The translations under genes and the position numbers were made by a program. From Patescibacteria group bacterium (GTDB lineage Bacteria; Patescibacteriota; Gracilibacteria; UM-FILTER-43-11), in contig JAHIUN010000003.1 in assembly GCA_018817125.1 (NCBI GenBank), forward strand, positions 1 through 50,592: a stretch of DNA of 50,592 bases. The letters are read 5' to 3'. Shown one piece after another: positions 39,303-47,072 of this stretch (positions are counted from its first letter, which is position 1; every line of letters begins with the position of its first letter). Below the pieces are notes generated by a model, which searched no databases, was not told the origin of the DNA, and worked only from the letters and a program-made list of their open reading frames with translations.

Positions 39303-39995
39303 ATGAAAATCATATCTAAAAAAATTATCAGCCTAACTCTTTCGGTTTTACTGTTGGGCTTTTTTGTTGCACCAGCCGCTTTGGCCGCCGTGGAATGTGA
39401 TCAGGACGGAGACGGTTATATCGTCATTCCCACTTCTGTAATGAAAGCGATTGCTTCCGATGTGCCTTATAGTGAGGATGGCAATTATTCCCCAGCCGAA
39501 TGGCAGGATTACTTCAAGACGTATCAGGCAGGTGAGCTTACGGGAGAAGAACAATGTATTGGAATCAATTTCAAAAAAGGAGCGGAACCTAAGCGTTGTG
39601 ATGCCACCATTGTGGGAGCAAACAGCGGAGTTTATGATCCTTCAGTGAGGACTTCTCCCCTGCGTGGAAGCCAAGTGCATCCAGGGGCGCTTGATACCGC
39701 CGATAACGGAGTGGATGAAGACTGTGACGGTAAGGATGCTTCCTTATTAGAAGGAACAGGCGGAGCGAAAGATTTGGGTGGATTAGTCGATAAAGTGGTT
39801 ACTTTATTAAGCCGTGTGGTTGTGGTAGTATCCATCCTGGTGATGATCTGGGGTGGTGTGCTGTATTCCACCGCTGCCGGAGATGAGGCGAAGACCCGTA
39901 AGGCTCGTAAAGCCATTATGGGAGCGGTGATCGGATTGATCATCGGCCTGTTGGCGCCGACGATTGTAAACTGGATTGCAGCCAACCTGATCTAA
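39303..39995 (+). CDS. Pilin-like protein with MopE-type metal motif
   Basis: 230 aa. Signal peptide (to about residue 28, LAAVECD), an extracytoplasmic segment with the calcium-like DQDGDGY and the MopE-like motif DNGVDEDCDGKDA (about 137-149), then the two pilin-type helices (LVDKVVTLLSRVVVVVSILV..., and KARKAIMGAVIGLIIGLLAP) around YSTAAGDEAKTRK. Longer than usual pilins; it could be a minor or tip pilin carrying a metal-binding domain. It has its own promoter and ends at a terminator. Confidence 0.75.
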   Translation: MKIISKKIISLTLSVLLLGFFVAPAALAAVECDQDGDGYIVIPTSVMKAIASDVPYSEDGNYSPAEWQDYFKTYQAGELTGEEQCIGINFKKGAEPKRCDATIVGANSGVYDPSVRTSPLRGSQVHPGALDTADNGVDEDCDGKDASLLEGTGGAKDLGGLVDKVVTLLSRVVVVVSILVMIWGGVLYSTAAGDEAKTRKARKAIMGAVIGLIIGLLAPTIVNWIAANLI

Positions 39996-40022
39996 TCAAC
40001 ACAAAAACAAAAACAAAGGAAG

Positions 40023-40062
40023 AGAGCCTGTCGACACTTCAAAGAAATGGCGGGCTCTTTTC
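40023..40062 (+). terminator. Terminator of the pilin operon
   Basis: AGAGCCTG (40023-40030) pairs with CGGGCTCT (40051-40058) with one wobble, followed by a short T-run. Confidence 0.6.
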
Positions 40063-40064
40063 AT

Positions 40065-40144
40065 ATGCGGCGGGTTTTAAAAAAACCCGTAGAGACGCAT
40101 TGCAATGCGTCTCTACAAATTTTGTTTAACAAAATTTGCCGCAT
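40065..40144. repeat. 80-nt perfect cloverleaf element
   Basis: Outer stem ATGCGGC/GCCGCAT (40065-40071 with 40138-40144) encloses three hairpins with almost no spare bases: CGGGTTTT-AAA-AAAACCCG (40071-40089, sharing its end bases with neighbours), a perfect 28-bp palindrome GTAGAGACGC...GCGTCTCTAC (40089-40116), and AAATTTTG-TTTAA-CAAAATTT (40117-40137). GTAGAGACG palindromes are known as widespread small intergenic repeats in several phyla. It abuts the stop of the 142-aa gene. Confidence 0.85.
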
Positions 40145-40572
40145 TATGAAATTTCTAAAATCTTCATAACCATTTCTAATGTCTCAGGATCATTAATCTG
40201 GAAATCTTCATCATTTTCTAACGCTTCTGCGACAAAATCGGGATATTTCTCGGCAGACATTATGAAAAATGCTCTAATGTGTGTAGTGTCAACTTCTTCC
40301 TGCAAGGCATTCAGCTGAGCAATTACAGGAATAAAAATATCTTCATCCTCAAAAACGTCTGCCATGCTTTCCAAGCCATATATTTCCACAATTTCCTGCC
40401 CCATCTCAGTTTTTTCAAATTCCCCTAAAGCAGCAAGCGTATCAATTCCTTCTCTAACCTTCTTTGCTGTTTTAATTGTCTCTGGTTCATCGAATGAACA
40501 CTCTGGTGTTTTTGCTTTTTCGACTTCCATAGCCATAGATTTCATGAATTTCGGATTTGGTTTTCTTGGCAT
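40144..40572 (-). CDS. Conserved-looking hypothetical protein (142 aa)
   Basis: No family is recognised. It is acidic and mainly helical by composition, with no signal peptide or membrane segment: MPRKPNPKFMKSMAMEVEKA at the start, then helices around EGIDTLAALGEFEKTEMGQEIV and FVAEALENDEDFQINDPETL. It has its own promoter (40598-40626). Its stop lies at the edge of the cloverleaf element. Confidence 0.55.
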   Translation of the reverse strand: MPRKPNPKFMKSMAMEVEKAKTPECSFDEPETIKTAKKVREGIDTLAALGEFEKTEMGQEIVEIYGLESMADVFEDEDIFIPVIAQLNALQEEVDTTHIRAFFIMSAEKYPDFVAEALENDEDFQINDPETLEMVMKILEIS

Positions 40573-40597
40573 AATAGTTTTATTTACTTAGTATTAT

Positions 40598-40626
40598 ATT
40601 ATAGCTCATTTTTTATTTTTTGTAAA
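40598..40626 (-). promoter_or_regulatory. Promoter of the 142-aa gene
   Basis: On the minus strand TTTACA (40626-40621), 17 nt, TATAAT (40603-40598). The leader would be about 20 nt. Confidence 0.65.
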
Positions 40627-40977
40627 TCATTTTCTCCCCTCTTCAGCAGCACGGCAGGCTATTTCGAAAGCGATCAGATGCCAGCGGTATTCGATTTGGT
40701 TTTTAAGAAAATAGTCAGCGGCTTCGGGGCTTGTTCGTACAGCAGAAATCGCCGTGAATTGCCTTTCGACCGGATCCATTTTAACGAATTGCCTAAAATA
40801 ACGGATGAATTCGTAGGCGGCACGCGGGTGCCGAAGCACAGCAGCTCTAACCGTACTGGTATTAAATCTATCGCATAATGTTTCTTCCGCGCTCCGAAAA
40901 TTTACCCTCAAAACATTCTCATCTGCTTCATAATAATCCCCATAACCGCCAATGGCTTCGAACGGAGGACTATTCAT
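40627..40977 (-). CDS. Hypothetical protein (116 aa) downstream of uvrB
   Basis: No family is recognised. Begins MNSPPFEAIGGYGDYYEADE and is followed by a helical part rich in Arg, Ala and Phe (VRAAVLRHPRAAYEFIRYFRQF, given in part); no signal peptide or membrane segment. It begins 2 nt after the uvrB stop, so the two are co-transcribed and perhaps translationally coupled. A link to repair is possible only by position. Confidence 0.55.
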   Translation of the reverse strand: MNSPPFEAIGGYGDYYEADENVLRVNFRSAEETLCDRFNTSTVRAAVLRHPRAAYEFIRYFRQFVKMDPVERQFTAISAVRTSPEAADYFLKNQIEYRWHLIAFEIACRAAEEGRK

Positions 40978-40979
40978 AT

Positions 40980-42944
40980 TTATTTCTTTAATTCCGACTG
41001 CAGATCTTCGAGCTGATCCCGTAACTCCGCCGCCTTTTCGAATTCCAGATTCTGGGAAGCGAGATCCATTTTATTGTTAATCTCCTCAATCAGGCGTGGC
41101 AGTTCCTCTTTAGGCACATCTGACTTCTGATATTTCTTCTTAGGCTTGTGGGAAGTTTGTGAGATGTCGTGTACTTTTTTGACGATGGTCTGCGGAATAA
41201 TGCCGTGCTTTTCGTTGTGATTGAGCTGAATAGTACGGCGGCGATTGGTCTCATCGATGGCGCCTTTCATCGCCGCGGTCATTTTATCGCCGTACATGAT
41301 CACCTTACCGTTTGCATTTCGGGCGGTACGGCCGATGGTCTGGATCAGCGCGTCACGTGAGCGGAGAAAACCCTGCTTATCCGCATCTAAAATGGCAACT
41401 AGTGATACTTCCGGCAGATCCAATCCTTCACGGAGCAGATTGATCCCCACGATGATATCGATTTCGCCTAACCGGAGATCGCGCAATATTTCTATTCGCT
41501 CCATTGTATCCACGTCCGAATGGAGATATCTAACCTTAAGATCAGCTTCCAGTAAGAAGTCTGTCAGTTTTTCAGAGGATTTTTTAGTGAGCGTGGTGAT
41601 CAGCACCCGCTCTTTACGCTCAATGACTTTATGGATTTCATTCAGCAGGTCATCGATCTGATGCTCGGTTGGCTTTACTTCAATCGGCGGGTCTACCAGG
41701 CCTGTAGGGCGGATAATCTGCTCTATAATGTCTTTTTTTGCTGTGTGTTTATATTCGTACTTCCCTGGCGTGGCCGACACATAAATACCCTGATTCACAA
41801 ACTTCTCAAACTCCTCAAACTTAAGGGGGCGGTTGTCCTGCGCACTAGGCAGCCTGAAACCGTGTTCCACCAACGTCTGTTTACGGGAGTAATTGCCGTT
41901 ATACATCCCGCCGATCTGAGGAATCGTCATATGGGATTCGTCGATGATGATGAGGGAACCTTCCGGGAAATATTCTAATAACGTGGCGGGCGGCTCCCCG
42001 GGGCCACGATTATTTAAATAGCGGATGTAATTTTCGATTCCGGAGCAATACCCCGTTTCCACCATCATTTCAAGATCGTATTCAGTGCGGGTTTTCAGCC
42101 GTTCCGCTTCAACGATCCTGCCTATTGTTTTGAGCTGTTTGTAACGTTCTTCCAGATCCTTACGAATATCTATCACCGCCTGACTGACTATTTCACGTGT
42201 GGTAACGGCGTGTTTAGCGGGGAATATTTTGACCTCATTTAAATCTTTGATCACCTCCCCTGTAAACGAATCCGCTTCCTGCATCGCCTCGATCTCATCT
42301 CCGAAAAACTCAATACGGATCATGTTGTCAGAGCTGGGCGGTATGATGTCGAGCGTGTCACCGAGCACATGAAACATCCCCGACTTAAATTCCATATGGG
42401 AACGTGTGTATTGCAGATCAGTCAGTTTACGGAGGAGTTTGTCGCGTTTGATGAATTCACCTACCTTTAACTCGATGGCCATATTCTCGTAACTGCTCAC
42501 ATCCCCCAGTCCATAAATGGCGGAAACGGAGGCAACGATCAAAACATCTTTACGTGTGAGGAGATTATGAGTGGCCGCGTGGCGGTGCTTGTCGATCTCT
42601 TCGTTGATGGAGGCGTCTTTTTCGATATAGGTATCGGTTTTGGCGATGTACGCCTCCGGCTGATAATAATCATAGTAACTGACGAAGTAAGACACTGCGT
42701 TATCGGGGAAAAAATCCCGGAATTCCGCGCACAATTGGGCCGCCAATGTTTTATTGTGAGAAAGAATCAGTGTTGGCTTCTGCACCGCCTCCACTACCTT
42801 GGCGAGCGTGAACGTTTTACCGGAACCTGTTACACCAAGCAGGGTTTGATGTTTTTGCTTTTTTTCCACACCTTTAACCAGCGCTTCAATTGCCTGAGGC
42901 TGGTCGCCGGCCGGCTGGTAACTGGAGGTGAGTTTGAATTGCAT
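40980..42944 (-). CDS. uvrB: Excinuclease ABC subunit B
   Basis: UvrB verifies DNA damage with UvrA and positions UvrC for incision. 654 aa, the normal length. Walker A GVTGSGKT (37-44), the beta-hairpin region YYDYYQPEAYI (about 91-101), DESHM, the helicase motif VSATPGKYE, ..GINLLREGLDLPE.., QTIGRTARN, and the C-terminal UVR motif (LEFEKAAELRDQLEDL). No LexA box of the type seen at 9422 is visible upstream, so it does not appear to be an SOS gene here. Cytoplasmic. Confidence 0.97.
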   Translation of the reverse strand: MQFKLTSSYQPAGDQPQAIEALVKGVEKKQKHQTLLGVTGSGKTFTLAKVVEAVQKPTLILSHNKTLAAQLCAEFRDFFPDNAVSYFVSYYDYYQPEAYIAKTDTYIEKDASINEEIDKHRHAATHNLLTRKDVLIVASVSAIYGLGDVSSYENMAIELKVGEFIKRDKLLRKLTDLQYTRSHMEFKSGMFHVLGDTLDIIPPSSDNMIRIEFFGDEIEAMQEADSFTGEVIKDLNEVKIFPAKHAVTTREIVSQAVIDIRKDLEERYKQLKTIGRIVEAERLKTRTEYDLEMMVETGYCSGIENYIRYLNNRGPGEPPATLLEYFPEGSLIIIDESHMTIPQIGGMYNGNYSRKQTLVEHGFRLPSAQDNRPLKFEEFEKFVNQGIYVSATPGKYEYKHTAKKDIIEQIIRPTGLVDPPIEVKPTEHQIDDLLNEIHKVIERKERVLITTLTKKSSEKLTDFLLEADLKVRYLHSDVDTMERIEILRDLRLGEIDIIVGINLLREGLDLPEVSLVAILDADKQGFLRSRDALIQTIGRTARNANGKVIMYGDKMTAAMKGAIDETNRRRTIQLNHNEKHGIIPQTIVKKVHDISQTSHKPKKKYQKSDVPKEELPRLIEEINNKMDLASQNLEFEKAAELRDQLEDLQSELKK

Positions 42945-42950
42945 AGTTAA

Positions 42951-43059
42951 TTAGGATTTTTAAGATTATGAGGATTATTACGAGTATTAGGATGGATTCA
43001 CAGACTCTGGATTTCAATCCTAAAAGTCGTAATAATCTTAAATGTCCTAATAATCTTAA
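42951..43059. repeat. Long-hairpin repeat family B, copy 3
   Basis: Outer stem TTAAGATTAT (42960-42969) with ATAATCTTAA (43050-43059), middle GATTATTACGA/TCGTAATAATC (42973-42983 with 43027-43037), inner TTAGGAT/ATCCTAA. TTAGGA-type modules extend it. It lies between the divergent uvrB and protease genes. Confidence 0.75.
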
Positions 43060-43157
43060 CGTTATAATAGAATAACGGAAAGAGGGGTTGGAGGCAAGTA
43101 AGTGATGCGCGGAAGGGTTATTTTTGTTACTATTAAGTCCAAGTAAACTATAAAATC

Positions 43158-45407
43158 ATGCTTAAAAAAATCCTTCTTTCCCTCTTATTCACTTTAATCC
43201 TGACAATTCCTGCCCACGCCGCTGAGGACTTTAGCCAGATGAACCCCACCGTTAAGGTGGTCAGTTACAAAAAGCTGTTTATCGGCCAAACTTTGGGTTA
43301 TGGCAGCGGTTCGGGTACGGTGATCAGCGCGGATGGACTGGTCGTTACCAATCATCACGTTATTTTTGATGACGATGAGTTCAAACCGCTCGACACGTTT
43401 GAGATCTGCATCACGTTCGACGTGCAGAAAGAACCGGTGTGCCAGTACACGGCGCGGCTGGTGGCTCATGATAAGGATATGGATATCGCGCTTTTAAAGA
43501 TCAACAAAACGGATGTGTTTGGCAATCAACTGCCCGACCTGAAATATCTGAATTATAAAAACAGCGCCACCCCCAAAGAGCAGACGGAGATCCGGGTGGC
43601 GGGGTATCCGGGCAGCGGCGGAAAAACGATTACTATTACAAAAGGGCAGATTAGCGGTTTTGAAGAGTTCAATGACTACCAGTATTTTAAAACCGATACG
43701 GATTTTGATCACGGAAGCAGTGGTGGCACGGCGATGGACCCCGAGGGGAATTATGTCGGAATTCCGACTTACATACGCTCTTATGCGGAAAATGTGGGTT
43801 ATTTTTTAGACCTGCGTGAAGCGCGAAGCTGGCTAGATGAACAGGTTAAAAAAAGTGCGTTTGCGGATCGGGAGGCGGAAGATTACTTGGAACAGGAATT
43901 GGCACGCTTTAAAAAAGCGAATGACGACCTGACTTACACGCAGGACCATTATCCTTTTGTTCAGGTAAAATTACCGGAAGGATGGGAGTTTTTAGAAATC
44001 AATGAAGACAGTGTTTTTGCCACTCAAAAAAACCTGAGCAATCCCGTTGGTTTTAGCGTATATATTATGCCCTATCAGTTTAAAGTGGATGACGGCTACA
44101 TGGATAAATTGGAGGAAGAGCTGGAGGGAATTAAAGACACCTTTCCGGATTATAAAAAAGAGGATGTGGTGTTTGCGGGGCAGAGCGCCTGGAAGGTGAC
44201 CTATACCAGTATGATGAACCGGAATGTTACTTATTACATTCCGTATGGTTACACGATTCTTGGCCTGAGTTATTCGATCGATCTAGACGAAGCGGACAAA
44301 CAGGAAAAGGCTATTCAGCCGGCACTGGATGCTTTCCGTTTTACTCAATTGCCCGTGGATGATCCACTGCTGATGCCCACGCTTCATTTTGATGAACCGC
44401 CTTTCGCCATCACAACGGCCGGGGATTTCCGTCTGCAGAAAAACAACGACAAACAATCGAAAGATCTTTTGGCCGAAGCCGTACAAAAAGATAATTTTGA
44501 GGGGAGTTTCACGATTTACTATGACCAGATCTACAAAGATGAACGGCATCTGACCGCCAAAGAACGGCTGGACGAAGTCGTGAAAAATATGGGAAGCCGT
44601 AAGCTGGTTTATAAAAATGATGAAGTGGTTTTGGGCGGGCTTGAAGGCTTTCTTTACACGTATGAGTATGAGGGGAGTAAGTACCAGCAGATGCGCAAGC
44701 GCATGGTGATCCAGGTGCGGAATGGGGATTATGAATTTTCGCTGGAATACGATGACCTGACGGATACCTTTGATAAGAATCTGCCGACGGTTCAGCAGAT
44801 GCTGGATTCGTTTGAGTTTAAAGGAGAGGTCACCTCCGGTCTTGAAACATCGTACGGCAGTTTAGGATTCACGTTTAATGATATTCAGAATCACCGTTAC
44901 GCGCTCCCCATCAGCGACCTGGCCGATAAGGGAATTGTGAAAGGGTATGCGGATGGCGGGTTTCACCCGGAACAGCTGGTGAGCCGGGCCGAAGCGCTCA
45001 AGATGATCCTGGAGAGCAAAAACCATCTGGAAAGAGAAAAGGGGTCGAAAAAAACTGTGGATTTTTCGGATTATAAAACGGGAACGACCGACTACTGGGA
45101 TGTCGCCCAATCAAATTCCCTTTCTCAGTACATCCGTTATGCCACCGAAAAAAACTTTATTGCCGGCTATGCAAATGGTTCGTTTAGACCTAATCAATCT
45201 GTGACGCTGACGGAGGCTTTAAAACTGCTTCTGAATGCGTATGAAATCCCGGTGTGGGCGGGTGAAACCAACCCGTGGTATAAAAAATATATGGATAAAG
45301 GCTTTGAACTTTATCTGATTCCTTACGGAATGTATGATCCCGGGCAACCGCTAACGAGAGCGGAGCTAGCCTTTTTGATCAATACGGTTTATAAGAAAGC
45401 GAAATAA
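43158..45407 (+). CDS. S-layer-anchored trypsin-like serine protease
   Basis: 749 aa. Signal peptide (to about 21, AHA). A trypsin/DegP-like protease domain (about 28-235) with His67 (VTNHHV), Asp109 (DMDIALLK) and Ser188 (HGSSGGT). The middle (about 260-560) holds two related domains that begin YPFVQVKLPEGWEFLE and FAITTAGDFRLQK and resemble PsbP-like folds. Three SLH domains end the protein (about 575-749; ALPISDLADKGIVKGYADGG, IRYATEKNFIAGYANGSFRP and FELYLIPYGMYDPGQPLTRA). SLH domains bind secondary cell-wall polymers, so it is held in the cell wall or S-layer. Confidence 0.88.
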   Translation: MLKKILLSLLFTLILTIPAHAAEDFSQMNPTVKVVSYKKLFIGQTLGYGSGSGTVISADGLVVTNHHVIFDDDEFKPLDTFEICITFDVQKEPVCQYTARLVAHDKDMDIALLKINKTDVFGNQLPDLKYLNYKNSATPKEQTEIRVAGYPGSGGKTITITKGQISGFEEFNDYQYFKTDTDFDHGSSGGTAMDPEGNYVGIPTYIRSYAENVGYFLDLREARSWLDEQVKKSAFADREAEDYLEQELARFKKANDDLTYTQDHYPFVQVKLPEGWEFLEINEDSVFATQKNLSNPVGFSVYIMPYQFKVDDGYMDKLEEELEGIKDTFPDYKKEDVVFAGQSAWKVTYTSMMNRNVTYYIPYGYTILGLSYSIDLDEADKQEKAIQPALDAFRFTQLPVDDPLLMPTLHFDEPPFAITTAGDFRLQKNNDKQSKDLLAEAVQKDNFEGSFTIYYDQIYKDERHLTAKERLDEVVKNMGSRKLVYKNDEVVLGGLEGFLYTYEYEGSKYQQMRKRMVIQVRNGDYEFSLEYDDLTDTFDKNLPTVQQMLDSFEFKGEVTSGLETSYGSLGFTFNDIQNHRYALPISDLADKGIVKGYADGGFHPEQLVSRAEALKMILESKNHLEREKGSKKTVDFSDYKTGTTDYWDVAQSNSLSQYIRYATEKNFIAGYANGSFRPNQSVTLTEALKLLLNAYEIPVWAGETNPWYKKYMDKGFELYLIPYGMYDPGQPLTRAELAFLINTVYKKAK

Positions 45408-45412
45408 TTTCT

Positions 45413-45534
45413 AATTGTGGATCTGCCCCTCGCTTTCGCTCTGGGCGTGGGCCAAATAGGGTGTCAAATTGTCAAAAAGCCAGACTACAAACAATTAGAT
45501 CATCAATCTGATCCCCAATTTGATCACCAATTAG
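45413..45534. repeat. Long-hairpin repeat family C-like, copy 2
   Basis: CTAATTGTGGATC (45413-45425) pairs imperfectly with GATCACCAATTAG (45522-45534). The right arm is made of short AATTnGATCA-type modules. The left part also has a GC-rich stretch around 45430-45455. It lies between the protease gene and htpX. Confidence 0.5.
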
Positions 45535-45538
45535 CAAT

Positions 45539-46453
45539 ATGTACAACCAAATCTCCGCAAATAAACGAAATACCTGGATTCTGCTGATTATTTTTATCGC
45601 CTTTTTTGTGGGAATCGGATATGCGTTTGGGTATATCTGGGCAGACGGTCAGCAGGAGGGGGCGATTGGGATTATGGGGATTTTTGGAATCATTGCTATC
45701 GTGTACGCGGTGATCAGTTATTATTCAGCCGGCAAACTGACATTGGCCATTTCACATGCCAAGGAGATTGATAAACGGGATAACTTTGGGCTATACACAA
45801 CCGTTGAAAATCTGTGCATCACGGCCGGCCTGCCTAAAACACCGAAGATCTATCTGATCGACGACACCGCTCTAAACGCTTTCGCGACCGGGCGCGACCC
45901 TGAGCATTCCGCTATTGCCATCACCAGTGGGCTGTTGGCGAAACTGGATAAACCGGAGCTGGAAGGTGTGATGGCTCATGAACTGTCGCATATTAAAAAT
46001 TATGACATCCGGCTACAAAGCATAACTGTAGCCCTGATAGGCCTGATTGCTTTGCTTTCAGATATATTTCTGCGGTCGATTTTTTACGGAAGAAGACGGC
46101 GATCCGGAAACCAAGGAAAGAGTGCGGTTATTATGCTTATTATCGGACTTGCACTGGCTATTTTGAGTCCGATAATCGCAAAACTGATGCACATGGCAAT
46201 CTCCCGCGAGCGGGAGTATCTGGCGGACGCGAGCGGAGCCTTGCTCACCCGATACCCGGAAGGGCTCGCGCGGGCGCTAGAGAAAATTTCAAACGATCAC
46301 GAACCGCTGGAAGTGGCGAATAAGGCAACGGCACATCTGTATATCGAAAATCCTCTGCGTAATGAAAAAGGAATGAAGTGGCTGAATAAGATGTTCAGTA
46401 CGCACCCGCCGGTAGCGGAAAGGATTATGAGACTGAGAGGGATGGGGGCTTAA
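45539..46453 (+). CDS. htpX: HtpX-family membrane metalloprotease
   Basis: 304 aa zinc-dependent M48 protease that degrades misfolded membrane proteins. Two N-terminal transmembrane helices (about 12-33 and 40-62), the zinc site HELSH (147-151) in MAHELSHIKNYD, two further helices (about 160-180, 195-220), and the third zinc-ligand region REREYLADASGALLTRYPEG. Typical length and order. It converges directly on the S23 gene with no intergenic base. Confidence 0.93.
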   Translation: MYNQISANKRNTWILLIIFIAFFVGIGYAFGYIWADGQQEGAIGIMGIFGIIAIVYAVISYYSAGKLTLAISHAKEIDKRDNFGLYTTVENLCITAGLPKTPKIYLIDDTALNAFATGRDPEHSAIAITSGLLAKLDKPELEGVMAHELSHIKNYDIRLQSITVALIGLIALLSDIFLRSIFYGRRRRSGNQGKSAVIMLIIGLALAILSPIIAKLMHMAISREREYLADASGALLTRYPEGLARALEKISNDHEPLEVANKATAHLYIENPLRNEKGMKWLNKMFSTHPPVAERIMRLRGMGA

Positions 46454-46891
46454 TTACCCTCTACTGCCTACCTGCCGACTTCGGATTGACTTCGAATAGA
46501 TTTCGGATGGACTTATTTTGAGATCCTGATTTTTAATTGAATTAATAAAATTCAACAGTCGAACTGACAAATTTTTATACTGCTTTATTAAGTTTATATA
46601 TTCTTCTTTTTTAATCAGGCCAGATAAATTGATTAAATTTAAATGGGCCTGGGTCTCATCACAAGAGGCCATGGCATATGTTAAAAATTTTATAAAATCT
46701 CCTTTAAGCTGTTTACGTCCAAAGCCCTCAACAATATTAGCAACGATTGATCGGGATGACCTCAAGATCTGATCTACATGTCGAAACGACTCGAATTTTG
46801 GCAATTGTCTAACTAGCAGTTCAATTTTGCCAGTTAGCTGATATGCAATTTTATATACCTTTAAATCATTAAATGTTTGACTCATATTCAC
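46454..46891 (-). CDS. Four-helix-bundle protein of the S23/23S rRNA-IVS family
   Basis: 145 aa. Start MNMSQTFNDLKVYKIAYQLT, then helices with the family pattern (FESFRHVDQILRSSRSIVANIVEGFGR), QLKGDFIKFLTYAMASCDETQAHL, and GLIKKEEYINLIKQYKNLSV. The family is known from proteins encoded by intervening sequences in 23S rRNA genes and is abundant in CPR as single genes; the structure is a pentamer of four-helix bundles. Its last codons (IYSKSIRSRQV) fall in the left inverted repeat (46482-46497). Role unknown. Confidence 0.85.
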   Translation of the reverse strand: MNMSQTFNDLKVYKIAYQLTGKIELLVRQLPKFESFRHVDQILRSSRSIVANIVEGFGRKQLKGDFIKFLTYAMASCDETQAHLNLINLSGLIKKEEYINLIKQYKNLSVRLLNFINSIKNQDLKISPSEIYSKSIRSRQVGSRG

Positions 46892-46946
46892 TTAAATACA
46901 AAATAAGAAAATCATTATTTCATCCAGTTCATTCGAAGTCAATCCG
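46482..46946. repeat. Inverted repeat framing the S23-family gene
   Basis: CGGATTGACTTCGAAT (46482-46497) and ATTCGAAGTCAATCCG (46931-46946) are exact inverted 16-mers. Related TTCGAATAGAnTTCG pieces extend both arms, and CCTACCTGCC / GGCAGGCAGG lie further out on each side. The gene's message could fold with its ends paired, as in rRNA IVS elements. Confidence 0.65.
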
Positions 46947-47072
46947 ATGTCTGTACGAAGTCTATTCGAATATTTAGAACCCCAGTGTATCCGTGCAATC
47001 ACTACTGGCAGGCAGGTGTCCGATGTCCAATTTTTTAATTGTCGCCTTATCCAGTCATAATCGGACATTGAA

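Noticed and set aside
42945-43157. A LexA box controlling uvrB
   Set aside because: No GAAC-N4-GTTC-like site was found upstream of uvrB.
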